A DNA stretch of 64,000 nucleotides from assembly GCA_000403335.2 (NCBI GenBank), contig KE159628.1, positions 1,066,850-1,130,849 on the forward strand. Direction: 5' to 3'. The stretch is from Lachnospiraceae bacterium MD335. Its GTDB lineage: Bacteria; Bacillota; Clostridia; Lachnospirales; Lachnospiraceae. The notes under the pieces were generated by a model. That model had not been told where the DNA came from. It saw nothing but the letters and a program-made list of their open reading frames with translations, and did not search any database. Positions 8,673 through 14,965 of this stretch are shown here, piece after piece (position 1 is the first letter of the stretch; every line of letters begins with the position of its first letter). The position numbers were made by a program, and so were the translations under genes.

Positions 8673-9030
8673 CTACTTTCTGCAAGATTTCAAACTTCAA
8701 GGCGGCAAGCTCCGCTGTGGCGGCTCGTACCTCTTGGGAGAGGGCGTTATAGGGTGCGCCGTACTCGTTCAGACAGCGGGCAATCTGGTTCAAGTTGCCG
8801 CCGATTTTCCCGTATTCGGCTGTGAGTTTTCCAACGGCAGAGAGTAATTCATCATTGACCGGGGAAACGGTAATGACCGGGCGTATGCTTGATTTGATAA
8901 GGGCTTGCCGGATAAACTCGGCTTGGCTCATTTTGCAGAGGGTGACACGCTCGGAAAACTCGGCGTATTCTTCCTCGGTCAAGCGTGTCTTGATTACCCG
9001 GTGACGGTGTGGCGTGTTGTATCTTTTCAT
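8635..9030 (-). CDS. MobC-like relaxosome accessory protein, IME1
   Basis: A 131-residue MobC-type protein: an N-terminal ribbon-helix-helix (VIKTRLTEEEYAEFSERV, about residues 12-55) and the family motif GGNLNQIARCLNEYG (about 85-100). It binds near oriT and helps the relaxase. The ATG at 9030 has AAAGGAGG 10 nt upstream. It is the first gene of the mob operon, directly downstream of the candidate oriT. Confidence 0.88.
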   Translation of the reverse strand: MKRYNTPHRHRVIKTRLTEEEYAEFSERVTLCKMSQAEFIRQALIKSSIRPVITVSPVNDELLSAVGKLTAEYGKIGGNLNQIARCLNEYGAPYNALSQEVRAATAELAALKFEILQKVGEAVGNIQTYQL

Positions 9031-9039
9031 GGCTGTGAA

Positions 9040-9180
9040 CCTCCTTTCGTGGGTGGATTTTTTCAAGCGGCGCAAGCCGCAAAAAGGCGGGCTTGGGGTG
9101 GCAACCCCAACAAGATTCCCATAGGACAAAATGAGCCGGTAGGCGAAATTTGGTACTGTGGTAGAATCTTGCTCTTAAAA
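9040..9180 (-). other. Candidate oriT of IME1
   Basis: Directly upstream of mobC lies a GC-rich stretch with two dyads: GCGGCGCAAGCCGC (9067-9080) and TTGGGGT-GGCA-ACCCCAA (9093-9110), followed by AT-rich DNA. Position before mobC/relaxase and hairpin structure are typical of oriT in this group. The nick site cannot be assigned from sequence alone. Confidence 0.55.
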
Positions 9181-9600
9181 AGTGTCGGTTTCCTCTGTGC
9201 TGGCTTCTGTCAATACTTTTAGTGCCGCAAGCGGGGATTTTGCCAAAGCTGCGGCGATATTTCTCCCCCTACTACCTACAACACCACGCAAAGCAAAAAT
9301 GACGGAGATTTGCGGAAATTTCTTCACTTTCCTTTCAGTTCCCACACCACCGAAAATTGAAAACTGCCAAACAAAACAGGTGGGATTTTCCTTTGCCTGC
9401 CCTCCACGGACAGCTTGCGGATTTGCCAAACAAGAGAGAGAATTTCTTTCAGTCCCCCTTGCACGGTATAATACTGACAATTTTTCAAAATGCCAAAAAT
9501 GGACGCAAAAAAACAGGAAACCTTTTCTTGATTTCCTGTCTTGGTGTGCCGTTCTATGTAGCGGCGGTTATTCAGTTTTTAGCTGGCTATAATTCCACAA
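9181..9600. other. Gene-poor stretch between oriT and DUF3784 gene
   Basis: Two overlapping open frames on opposite strands (9182-9592 plus, 9175-9480 minus) cover this stretch, but neither has a convincing start site or recognisable domain. ACAGGAAA (9513-9520) pairs with TTTCCTGT (9532-9539), a small hairpin. I would treat it as mostly non-coding. Confidence 0.4.
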
Positions 9601-9609
9601 ACCGGAATT

Positions 9610-9936
9610 TTACTTTTTTCTTTTCTCTATCATAACCGATGACACAATCGCATATACAATCGCAACTATTACAACTCCTATTACTAAATAAACCAGCCAG
9701 ACCGTTTGTAAAATTATATCAATTGTATTAATCAAAAATATAATTCCAATTAAAAGAAAGACAATCCCCGATTGTTTGTAGTGTGGTTTCTTATCCATGT
9801 TTTTTCTCTCCTGCTTTGATGCATAAATATATGCACTGTTAAACAAGAACCCTTTTTCATTAAACTGCAAGTAACTAAATACAAAACATATAATTGCTAT
9901 TACACCTAATACAATCGCTCCAACTATATTTCCCAT
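9610..9936 (-). CDS. DUF3784-like small membrane protein (IME1 cargo)
   Basis: A 108-residue membrane protein with three hydrophobic segments: residues 5-24 (VGAIVLGVIAIICFVFSYLQ), about 58-77 (GIVFLLIGIIFLINTIDIIL) and about 80-102. The layout and the central basic loop (KQERKNMDKKPHYKQSG) fit the DUF3784 family, common on Clostridia mobile elements and of unknown function. AT-rich compared with the mob operon. Confidence 0.65.
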   Translation of the reverse strand: MGNIVGAIVLGVIAIICFVFSYLQFNEKGFLFNSAYIYASKQERKNMDKKPHYKQSGIVFLLIGIIFLINTIDIILQTVWLVYLVIGVVIVAIVYAIVSSVMIEKRKK

Positions 9937-10011
9937 AGCATTAACCTCCGTAAATCCCGATTTGTCGTTGCTTTATTATATATCCGTTTTTCAAAAAATG
10001 AAAGCGATTTC

Positions 10012-10224
10012 TTATACTTTCTGTTCATCAAAGCGGAACTTAAACAGGGCAGTGACAAGCCGCTGCTTTATGCTGTCCTCGGTATCCCTGTCTATATGCC
10101 CGTTTTCAATGGCGGCGATTCGGATTCGCTTGCTGTAATGCCGTAAAACCTCGTCCACGGCTTCCGGCTCTCCGCTGGTCGCCCGGACAATCGTTTCATA
10201 GGGCAAAAGGTTCGGATTCCCCAT
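10012..10224 (-). CDS. Small Tn916-family HTH-type protein, IME1
   Basis: A 70-residue protein of the small helix-turn-helix group that accompanies sigma-like regulators in Tn916/Tn1549 elements: LLPYETIVRATSGEPEAVDEVLRHYSKRI...IKQRLVTALFKFRF. The fragment at 60292-60480 is a relative. The ATG at 10224 lies inside the sigma-factor gene (29-nt overlap), so the two are translationally coupled. It probably controls element transfer or excision genes. Confidence 0.7.
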   Translation of the reverse strand: MGNPNLLPYETIVRATSGEPEAVDEVLRHYSKRIRIAAIENGHIDRDTEDSIKQRLVTALFKFRFDEQKV

Positions 10225-10654
10225 GTGAAAGCACCTCCATTTCCTTGTGCAGAAGCTGTAAAGTCCTGCGGATTTGATACCCGGTCGTACTCCGGCAGCG
10301 TCCGTACATTTTCCCGATTTCCTGTTGTGTGTAATGCCCGAAAAAGTAAAGGAAAATGATTTCCCGGTTCTTCTCCGGCAAAGATAGCAGGGCGGTGGCA
10401 AGCTCCCCATTGGTGAGGATAACTGTCTGACCGCATACTGTAATAGGGTATTCTTCATAGGATGCTTCAAAATATTCATCTGTTGTGCCTAAAGGGTAAA
10501 ACTTTTCTTCTGTGAGGTATTCAAGGGATATTTCTTTTTGCCGCCGTCTGCTCCTGTCACGCCATGCGTTGAGTGCGGCATAGCGTATGACGGTCTTGCA
10601 AAAGCCGTTGAACATATACATGATGTGTTCCTTGTATGCTTCTGTGCAAGGCAT
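10196..10654 (-). CDS. Sigma-70-like regulator, IME1
   Basis: A 152-residue sigma-factor-like protein. Residues 1-45 resemble region 2 (MFNGFCKTVIRYAALNAWRD), and residues 95-145 are a region-4 helix-turn-helix (LLSLPEKNREIIFLYFFGHYTQQEIGKMYGRCRSTTGYQIRRTLQLL). Such genes in Tn916-like elements control excision and transfer. ATG at 10654, preceded by AAAGGGGGAA. Followed by the overlapping HTH gene. Confidence 0.8.
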   Translation of the reverse strand: MPCTEAYKEHIMYMFNGFCKTVIRYAALNAWRDRSRRRQKEISLEYLTEEKFYPLGTTDEYFEASYEEYPITVCGQTVILTNGELATALLSLPEKNREIIFLYFFGHYTQQEIGKMYGRCRSTTGYQIRRTLQLLHKEMEVLSHGESEPFAL

Positions 10655-10752
10655 AGATGATTCCCCCTTTCTCCCACATGGGATATTGCATGGTTGACGG
10701 TTACATTTTTATAAATCAAAGGACATTTTAAGCCATTGTTCCTTGATTATCC

Positions 10753-10853
10753 TTTCCATGATGCACTCATTTGTCTTTGGTTTGATATAGTGTGATACTG
10801 ATGGTCTATCTTTTGTTTTCTGTTTACACATCTTTACTGTATATGAGCATTTA
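10753..10853. repeat. Internal degenerate copy of the IME1 right end
   Basis: This 101-bp stretch matches the last 110 bp of IME1 (12189-12300) along its whole length: both contain TTTCCATRATGC, GTCTTTGGTT, ATAGTGTG, GGTCTATCT, TTGTTTTC, and end in ATGAGCATTT. The internal copy is followed at once by the stop codon of the GNAT gene. It looks like an old right end left inside the element when further DNA was added outside it. Confidence 0.7.
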
Positions 10854-10854
10854 T

Positions 10855-11388
10855 TTACGTATTATCATTTAATTTGGCATATACATATGTATCTTTCCAA
10901 ATCGCTTTTTCAGTTTCATCTCTCCAGAAATATACATTTTTTCTAAAATGAGCTTCACGTTGAAATCCTAGCGTTTCAAGTAATTTCCATGAATTCTTAT
11001 TATTGGGGTCACATTCTGCATATATCCTATGTACTCCATTTGAAAATGCCTGTTGAATTAAAACTTTGCAACTCTCAACAGCATAACCATTTCCCCAATA
11101 ATTCCGATTAAACACATATCCTATTTCCAGTGCTTCAAAGTCACGCTTTCCCATATATACATTTCCAATCATTTTGTGCGATTTTTTCAATTCGACAGCA
11201 ATCATTTCATCTGTACTTATGCGCCATTTAAGATTTTCTTTTGCTTCATCAAAAGATAGCGGTTTATATGGTTCATATTTCACCACTTCTTTATCAGATA
11301 AATATTCAAATAAATCCTGTATATCTTCTTTCTTGTATCTTCTTAAAATCAACCTCTCGGATTCGGCTATGATTATTTTGTTTCCCAT
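10855..11388 (-). CDS. GNAT acetyltransferase, RimJ/RimL type (IME1 cargo)
   Basis: A 177-residue GNAT N-acetyltransferase. It begins with the RimJ/RimL-style ESERLILRRYKKEDIQDLFEYL, has the acetyl-CoA-binding region IGYVFNRNYWGNGYAVESCKVLI (about residues 88-110) and the NKNSWKLLETLGFQREAHFR motif (about 130-150). The substrate could be a protein N-terminus, an antibiotic or a small amine. AT-rich. It lies outside the internal end copy, so it probably arrived with the segment added to IME1 later. Confidence 0.85.
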   Translation of the reverse strand: MGNKIIIAESERLILRRYKKEDIQDLFEYLSDKEVVKYEPYKPLSFDEAKENLKWRISTDEMIAVELKKSHKMIGNVYMGKRDFEALEIGYVFNRNYWGNGYAVESCKVLIQQAFSNGVHRIYAECDPNNKNSWKLLETLGFQREAHFRKNVYFWRDETEKAIWKDTYVYAKLNDNT

Positions 11389-11547
11389 GCCATTCTCTCC
11401 TTATGCTTTTATATTGTTCTGTGCAAGTTATAAAAATTTTCATTTCCTCTGCATAAAATAGTATAATCTATTTTATTGTTGATAGGGGAACACTTTGAAT
11501 TTATAAATAAAAGATGTGCCATATTTTTTACATGGCACATCTCTTTG

Positions 11548-11826
11548 TTATAAGTTCTTTGTTTTTTCCTGCCTTATGATTCTTTGAATACTTTTTTCCA
11601 CAAGAAAATATTTTTGGGAGAGTTGCTTAATTGAAAGCCCGCTAATATATTCCATGTAGATATTTGTATTTCGTATAGATAGTTCTCTTTTTGCCAAAGT
11701 ATCAACTTTTCGTCCTTTTTTCTTAGGTTCCGATTTAGGGATATAGATAATCTGACCATCTACATAACATTGTATCTGCTTAATTATCTCTATTGGCAAT
11801 ACATCTTTGGCACTTATATAGTTCAT
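11548..11826 (-). CDS. CD3324-like / Mor-type DNA-binding protein
   Basis: A 92-residue basic protein starting MNYISAKDVLPIEIIKQIQC, the opening seen in the CD3324 family, with a C-terminal helix-turn-helix (YISGLSIKQLSQKYFLVEKSIQRII). AGGAGG lies 8 nt before the ATG at 11826. Probably a transcription regulator. Upstream, GCATGAACTATT (11861-11872) and AATAGCTCATGC (11891-11902) form an inverted repeat that may be its operator. Confidence 0.7.
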   Translation of the reverse strand: MNYISAKDVLPIEIIKQIQCYVDGQIIYIPKSEPKKKGRKVDTLAKRELSIRNTNIYMEYISGLSIKQLSQKYFLVEKSIQRIIRQEKTKNL

Positions 11827-12050
11827 GTGTTGCACCTCCTAAAGAAATCATTTAGGATAAGCATGAACTATTACTTTTTAGTTTTTTTGCAATAGCTCAT
11901 GCTATGCAACTTTTGTTCTACTCATAAATTAATCTTACCTCCTCTTCTAAAAAGTATTATATATTTAAAGGCAGTTAAAATCAATGCTTGATTTGTTTTT
12001 TAACAACATCATCTGATATATAAAGAATGGGGGGATTTCGCCGCCGTCGG

Positions 12051-12198
12051 CATTGTGGGAATGTGTATAACTGGCTATCTTATGGAATTGTGGGTAACTC
12101 TGTTTGCAGGACGTGGGAAAGCTGCACTTTAGCTTTTCCATGTGCTGTGAATAGAGTTATCCATGATTCCATAGCCTGTTATGCACATTTCCATAATG
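12051..12198. other. Long imperfect inverted repeat with DnaA-box-like 9-mers: candidate IME1 origin
   Basis: Arm 1 (12051-12123) and arm 2 (12131-12198) are complementary at about 55 of 68 aligned positions, around a 7-nt loop. Eleven of the 13 differences are G-T/U wobble-compatible. The arms hold TTATACACA (as its complement, 12062-12070) and TTATGCACA (12179-12187), both fitting the DnaA box TTWTNCACA, plus weaker relatives at 12089-12097 and 12157-12165. It lies 100 bp inside the right end. Origin, ssDNA-folding site or structured RNA are all possible. Confidence 0.5.
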
Positions 12199-12300
12199 CT
12201 TGTCTTTTGGTCTTTGGTTCTTTTGTTCGGAATAGTGTGGTGCTGGCGGTCTATCTCTTGTTTTCGGTTGCTTGCTTCTTTACCGTACATGAGCATTTGC
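12189..12300. repeat. IME1 right terminal region (copy of 10753-10853)
   Basis: The last 112 bp of IME1, ending in ATGAGCATTTGC at the attR core (12296-12300). It is similar along its length to the internal copy at 10753-10853, with small length differences. The region shared by both probably includes recombinase-binding sequences. Confidence 0.7.
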
Positions 12301-12420
12301 GCCCGGATTATCATTTCCGTATCCCTCAAGAAGATTGATAACGCCCCATACGCCAACGCCTGCGCCGATTGCTGTTACGACTGTCTTTAATCCTGTTACC
12401 GCTGTTGTAAAAAATGCCAT
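12296..12420 (-). pseudogene. Maff2 family protein, N-terminal fragment
   Basis: The minus strand encodes MAFFTTAVTGLKTVVTAIGA and continues GVGVWGVINLLEGYGNDNPGA, the N-terminal half of Maff2, before IME1 interrupts it; the frame then ends after NAHVR. The hydrophobic first segment indicates a membrane protein. Maff2 lies between VirD4 and TrbL in Tn1549-type ICEs. The matching C-terminal half is at 1856-1951. Confidence 0.8.
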
Positions 12421-12422
12421 GT

Positions 12423-12701
12423 TTCTACCTCTTTCTTTCTCAAAAATAGTTTTTGTCTGGTTTCTGAAAGAGTTTTTCGTGTTAAAATGCCCTGCCTTAT
12501 GGTAAAATAAAGACAGGGCAATCCTTTAGGAAGAACCCTGCGGGCATCCGGCACATTCAGTTTGGCGATTGGCTGTGCCGGGCGCTTTGTTTTTGTCCTT
12601 TCCCAAGTACATTCAAAACTCCGTTCCACTTCTGGACTTTTTGTCCAAAAGTTTTGCTGCTGGTTAGCGGGTTCCATATTCAGTTTTTCAATATTCAGTT
12701 G
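12423..12701. other. Spacer between virD4 and maff2 of the ICE
   Basis: No supported gene. It holds a hairpin GCCCTGYC...GACAGGGC (about 12490-12518) and one copy of the 23-bp ICE repeat described separately (12629-12651). An open frame crosses it on the minus strand (12396-12677) but overlaps maff2 and has no family match I recognise. Confidence 0.45.
12629..12651. repeat. Dispersed ICE palindrome, copy 1
   Basis: Core TGGACTTTTTGTCCA flanked by CTTC and AAAG. It lies 51 nt beyond the virD4 stop, in the virD4-maff2 gap. Identical 23-bp copy at 27152-27174; related copy at 28837-28859. Confidence 0.7.
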
Positions 12702-12948
12702 TCATGCTTCAATCACGCCTGCATCCTCCACCTCATCAACGGTGTCATTGTCCCTGACTTTCGCTTTGCACAGGTTCTTTACATATTTTTCGATGTCTAA
12801 GGCGTTCTTGTCGTCAAAATCGGACAGAAGGCGGTACTGCTTATGCTTCGTAATATCAAACTTATTGGAGAAGAAAGGTCTTACCCCTCTAAGCTGCATG
12901 ATGCACTTCCCTCCGTCCATGACTGCAATCTCATCTTGGCTCATAAGC
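12702..12948 (-). pseudogene. VirD4 coupling protein, C-terminal fragment
   Basis: The minus strand reads L-MSQDEIAVMDGGKCIMQL and runs to DTVDEVEDAGVIEA. This is the C-terminal 80 residues of the VirD4/TraG coupling ATPase of the ICE. The rest is at 22904-24140. Joining across IME2 gives GGA AAA GAG CTT ATG AGC (G-K-E-L-M-S), an exact repair. Confidence 0.85.
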
Positions 12949-12991
12949 TCTATGCAACATTGTCAAGTGATGAGTTTAATTTTGCGCACAC

Positions 12992-13027
12992 AAAAAAGCA
13001 GGGACTCTCTCGAATCCCTGCTTTTTT
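12992..13027. terminator. Strong bidirectional terminator at IME2 left end
   Basis: AAAAAAGCAGGGA (12992-13004) pairs perfectly with TCCCTGCTTTTTT (13015-13027). A/T tracts on both sides make it work in both directions. It lies about 40 bp inside the element end and could insulate IME2 from virD4 transcription. Confidence 0.85.
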
Positions 13028-13105
13028 GTTATTTTTGAATTATATGATGTAATAATCTTATGCTAAAATACCCTTACCACAACATATAAAAACATTCAAC
13101 ACACA

Positions 13106-13528
13106 TTAATCAATAGAAATTGTAAAATTTCCTGCCTTTTCTGAGTAAGCCTGCAATGTGTATGTACCACTTAGCGCAGGTATTTGATCCATCGTAACAC
13201 TTTTGCCTACCTCAACTTCTTTTTCTTTTCCAACCACTGCACCAGCTTCATTAACAATCCGCACTTTGATGGAACAAGGATTAGACGCGTCATTCGTTAC
13301 TTTGGGCGAATCAGGAAAAAGATTGTTTGATGACGTAACGTTGCACCATTGCTTCGCTGCCAAATATGCTGTTCCTGACCAATTTACACGTGGTTGAATC
13401 TGCTCCTGAACAGAATCTGCTACAACAACTTCCGACTCGCTTTCACTCGCAAACGCTACTATGGGGCTAACCGCGAGTGATGCACATACTCCTGTTACCA
13501 TTAATAACCTTCCTAATCTTCTTTTCAT
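13106..13528 (-). CDS. Secreted protein resembling the sensor end of the neighbouring anti-sigma factor
   Basis: A 140-residue protein with a Sec signal peptide (MKRRLGRLLMVTGVCASLAV, cleavage expected near AFA-SES). The mature part has one repeat-like beta domain; from VTNDASNPCSIKVRIVNEAG to GTYTLQAYSEKAGNF it aligns with the C-terminal extracellular domain of the anti-sigma factor encoded next to it (VTNNANSTDSIKMRILDKKG... YYTVEIWADNGWY). Two cysteines (WCN, PCS) could form a disulfide. ATG at 13528 follows GGAGA; the gene begins 54 nt after the anti-sigma stop, so one operon is likely. Family not otherwise recognised. Confidence 0.75.
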   Translation of the reverse strand: MKRRLGRLLMVTGVCASLAVSPIVAFASESESEVVVADSVQEQIQPRVNWSGTAYLAAKQWCNVTSSNNLFPDSPKVTNDASNPCSIKVRIVNEAGAVVGKEKEVEVGKSVTMDQIPALSGTYTLQAYSEKAGNFTISID

Positions 13529-13581
13529 TTTTGTCTCCTTCCACAAATGATATTTTTAAAATGCGTAGCACTATTACTACC

Positions 13582-14202
13582 TTATCTAAAGTTAAGCATA
13601 TACCATCCATTGTCTGCCCATATTTCTACTGTATAATATTTATTGTTTTCTAGTTCCTTTAAGTTAATAGTAGTTCCAGCGTCAATTATTAAATCATTTA
13701 ATACAATGTTCCCTTTTTTATCTAATATCCTCATTTTTATGCTATCCGTACTGTTGGCATTATTAGTAACTGTTTTCTTATAGAATATTGAATCATAAAT
13801 TAAATACTGATTGCCCTCAAATGATATAGCCTTCCATTCTCCAAAGCCATCCTCCTCATTAATGACAGATATCTGATGGGGAAACAAAAAGTTATTTATG
13901 GCACCAACATTAATTACGACCATCATACCTATCATTGTCATTAGCATTACAGCTATAGCGACTATAATAATTCTAATCCGATGCATTTTATTTATTTTTT
14001 TAAATGGTTTTTGTGCTTTCAATTTGTCTTTTTCTACGCTTAACTCGACAGACTGAAGAGGTTTTTTCATAGACTCTAAGAACTCTTTACATTGTTCACA
14101 ACTTTGTATATGCTCATAAATTAAATTTTTAGAATCTTCACTACAAATTTCATCTACAAATGATGGCATTAAATCTTTAATAATATTACATGTCACTTTC
14201 AT
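13582..14202 (-). CDS. Membrane anti-sigma factor with zinc-finger domain
   Basis: A 206-residue anti-sigma factor. The cytoplasmic part (1-80) has the zf-HC2-type pattern C...H-IQSCEQCKEFLE. A transmembrane helix follows at about 87-112 (RIIIVAIAVMLMTMIGMMVVINV). The extracellular part of about 95 residues ends in a beta domain like that of the secreted protein downstream. It would hold the ECF sigma factor inactive until an outside signal. The ATG at 14202 overlaps the sigma gene by 17 nt, the usual coupling of the pair. Confidence 0.85.
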   Translation of the reverse strand: MKVTCNIIKDLMPSFVDEICSEDSKNLIYEHIQSCEQCKEFLESMKKPLQSVELSVEKDKLKAQKPFKKINKMHRIRIIIVAIAVMLMTMIGMMVVINVGAINNFLFPHQISVINEEDGFGEWKAISFEGNQYLIYDSIFYKKTVTNNANSTDSIKMRILDKKGNIVLNDLIIDAGTTINLKELENNKYYTVEIWADNGWYMLNFR

Positions 14203-14698
14203 TATGATTAACCCTTTCATTTAACATTTCCTTTGCACGATAATAGGTAACGCGCGCCCAGTTATCACTTTTTTTAAATATGTATCCAATTTCCTTAAAA
14301 CTCATTTCACCTAATGTTCTTAATAAAAAAATTTTACTATAAGGTTCTTTCATATTCAAAGCGGCATGTATTATGTCCTCTGCCTGTTCCTTAATTACAA
14401 AGTAATCCTCTAATGAAATTTGGTGTGGATTTTCTTCTGCAATAAAATCAAAGTTTTCATCAATACTAACTTGACCATAATGTTTTTGCTTTTTCAAATA
14501 ATCATAAAATACGTGTTTTGCTATTTGGCATAGCCAAACAGACATTTTACAAGTACCATCATATCTTTCTATAGATTTACAGGCTTGATAAAATGTTTCT
14601 TGAGTCAGTTCTTCAGACAAATCATAATTATGTGTCAGACAAAATAAAAATCTTTTAATATCATTTGCATAATTTATATATACTTCCTGTAAATCCAT
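14186..14698 (-). CDS. ECF-type RNA polymerase sigma factor
   Basis: A 170-residue ECF sigma factor. Region 2 spans about residues 8-75 (YANDIKRFLFCLTHNYDLSEELTQETFYQACKSI...WLCQIAKHVFYDYLKK), and region 4 about 110-160 (KEPYSKIFLLRTLGEMSFKEIGYIFKKSDNWARVTYYRAKEML). It should direct RNA polymerase to a small regulon, probably its own operon. It precedes the anti-sigma gene and the secreted-protein gene. AT-rich relative to the IME2 mob genes. Confidence 0.88.
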   Translation of the reverse strand: MDLQEVYINYANDIKRFLFCLTHNYDLSEELTQETFYQACKSIERYDGTCKMSVWLCQIAKHVFYDYLKKQKHYGQVSIDENFDFIAEENPHQISLEDYFVIKEQAEDIIHAALNMKEPYSKIFLLRTLGEMSFKEIGYIFKKSDNWARVTYYRAKEMLNERVNHNESDM

Positions 14699-14727
14699 TT
14701 ATAGCTATCACCCCTTTCCTTCTAAAT

Positions 14728-14757
14728 ATAAATAGAAATTTATTTAAAAACGTTACA
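14728..14757 (-). promoter_or_regulatory. Possible ECF-type promoter before the sigma gene
   Basis: On the minus strand GTAACG (complement of 14751-14756) is followed after about 16 nt of AT-rich DNA by CTATTTATA. The GTAAC-type -35 element is common in ECF promoters and suggests autoregulation. The surrounding sequence is very AT-rich, so a chance match is possible. Confidence 0.3.
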
Positions 14758-14965
14758 AAAAAATAAAAAATTTTATATTTTTCCTATTTATATAAAATTA
14801 ATAGAAAAAGAAGTCAATTTTATCAGATATAAATAAAGTATTTAGCCTTATTTATATTCTGTAATATCTCGTATATTGAAATGAATACAATAATTTGACA
14901 CAAAATATGTTTAAAGTTTATATATTGTATTATAAATTTTTCAGAAATAATGAAAATTTTTTATT

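Larger units (their letters stand above)
1947..12300. mobile_element. IME1: serine-recombinase mobilizable element inserted in maff2
   Basis: The element is about 10.35 kb and is bounded by the shared core TTTGC (1947-1951 and 12296-12300, plus strand). Removing it rebuilds maff2 in frame. Joining its ends gives a symmetrical attP with CATGAGCA at one side and TGCTCATG at the other, as expected for a large serine recombinase. It carries the recombinase at the left end, a TnpW-DnaC-RepA-CysVLP-relaxase-MobC mobilization/replication block, sigma and HTH genes, and cargo (MBL hydrolase, DUF3784, GNAT). It has no type IV secretion genes, so it must borrow the machinery of a conjugative element. 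Confidence 0.85.

Noticed and set aside
9175-9592. Opposite-strand open frames of 101 and 136 aa
   Set aside because: They overlap each other, lack ribosome sites and have no domain; the region is better read as a spacer.
12396-12677. 93-aa minus-strand frame between virD4 and maff2
   Set aside because: It overlaps maff2, includes an ICE palindrome and a hairpin, and has no known homologous pattern.
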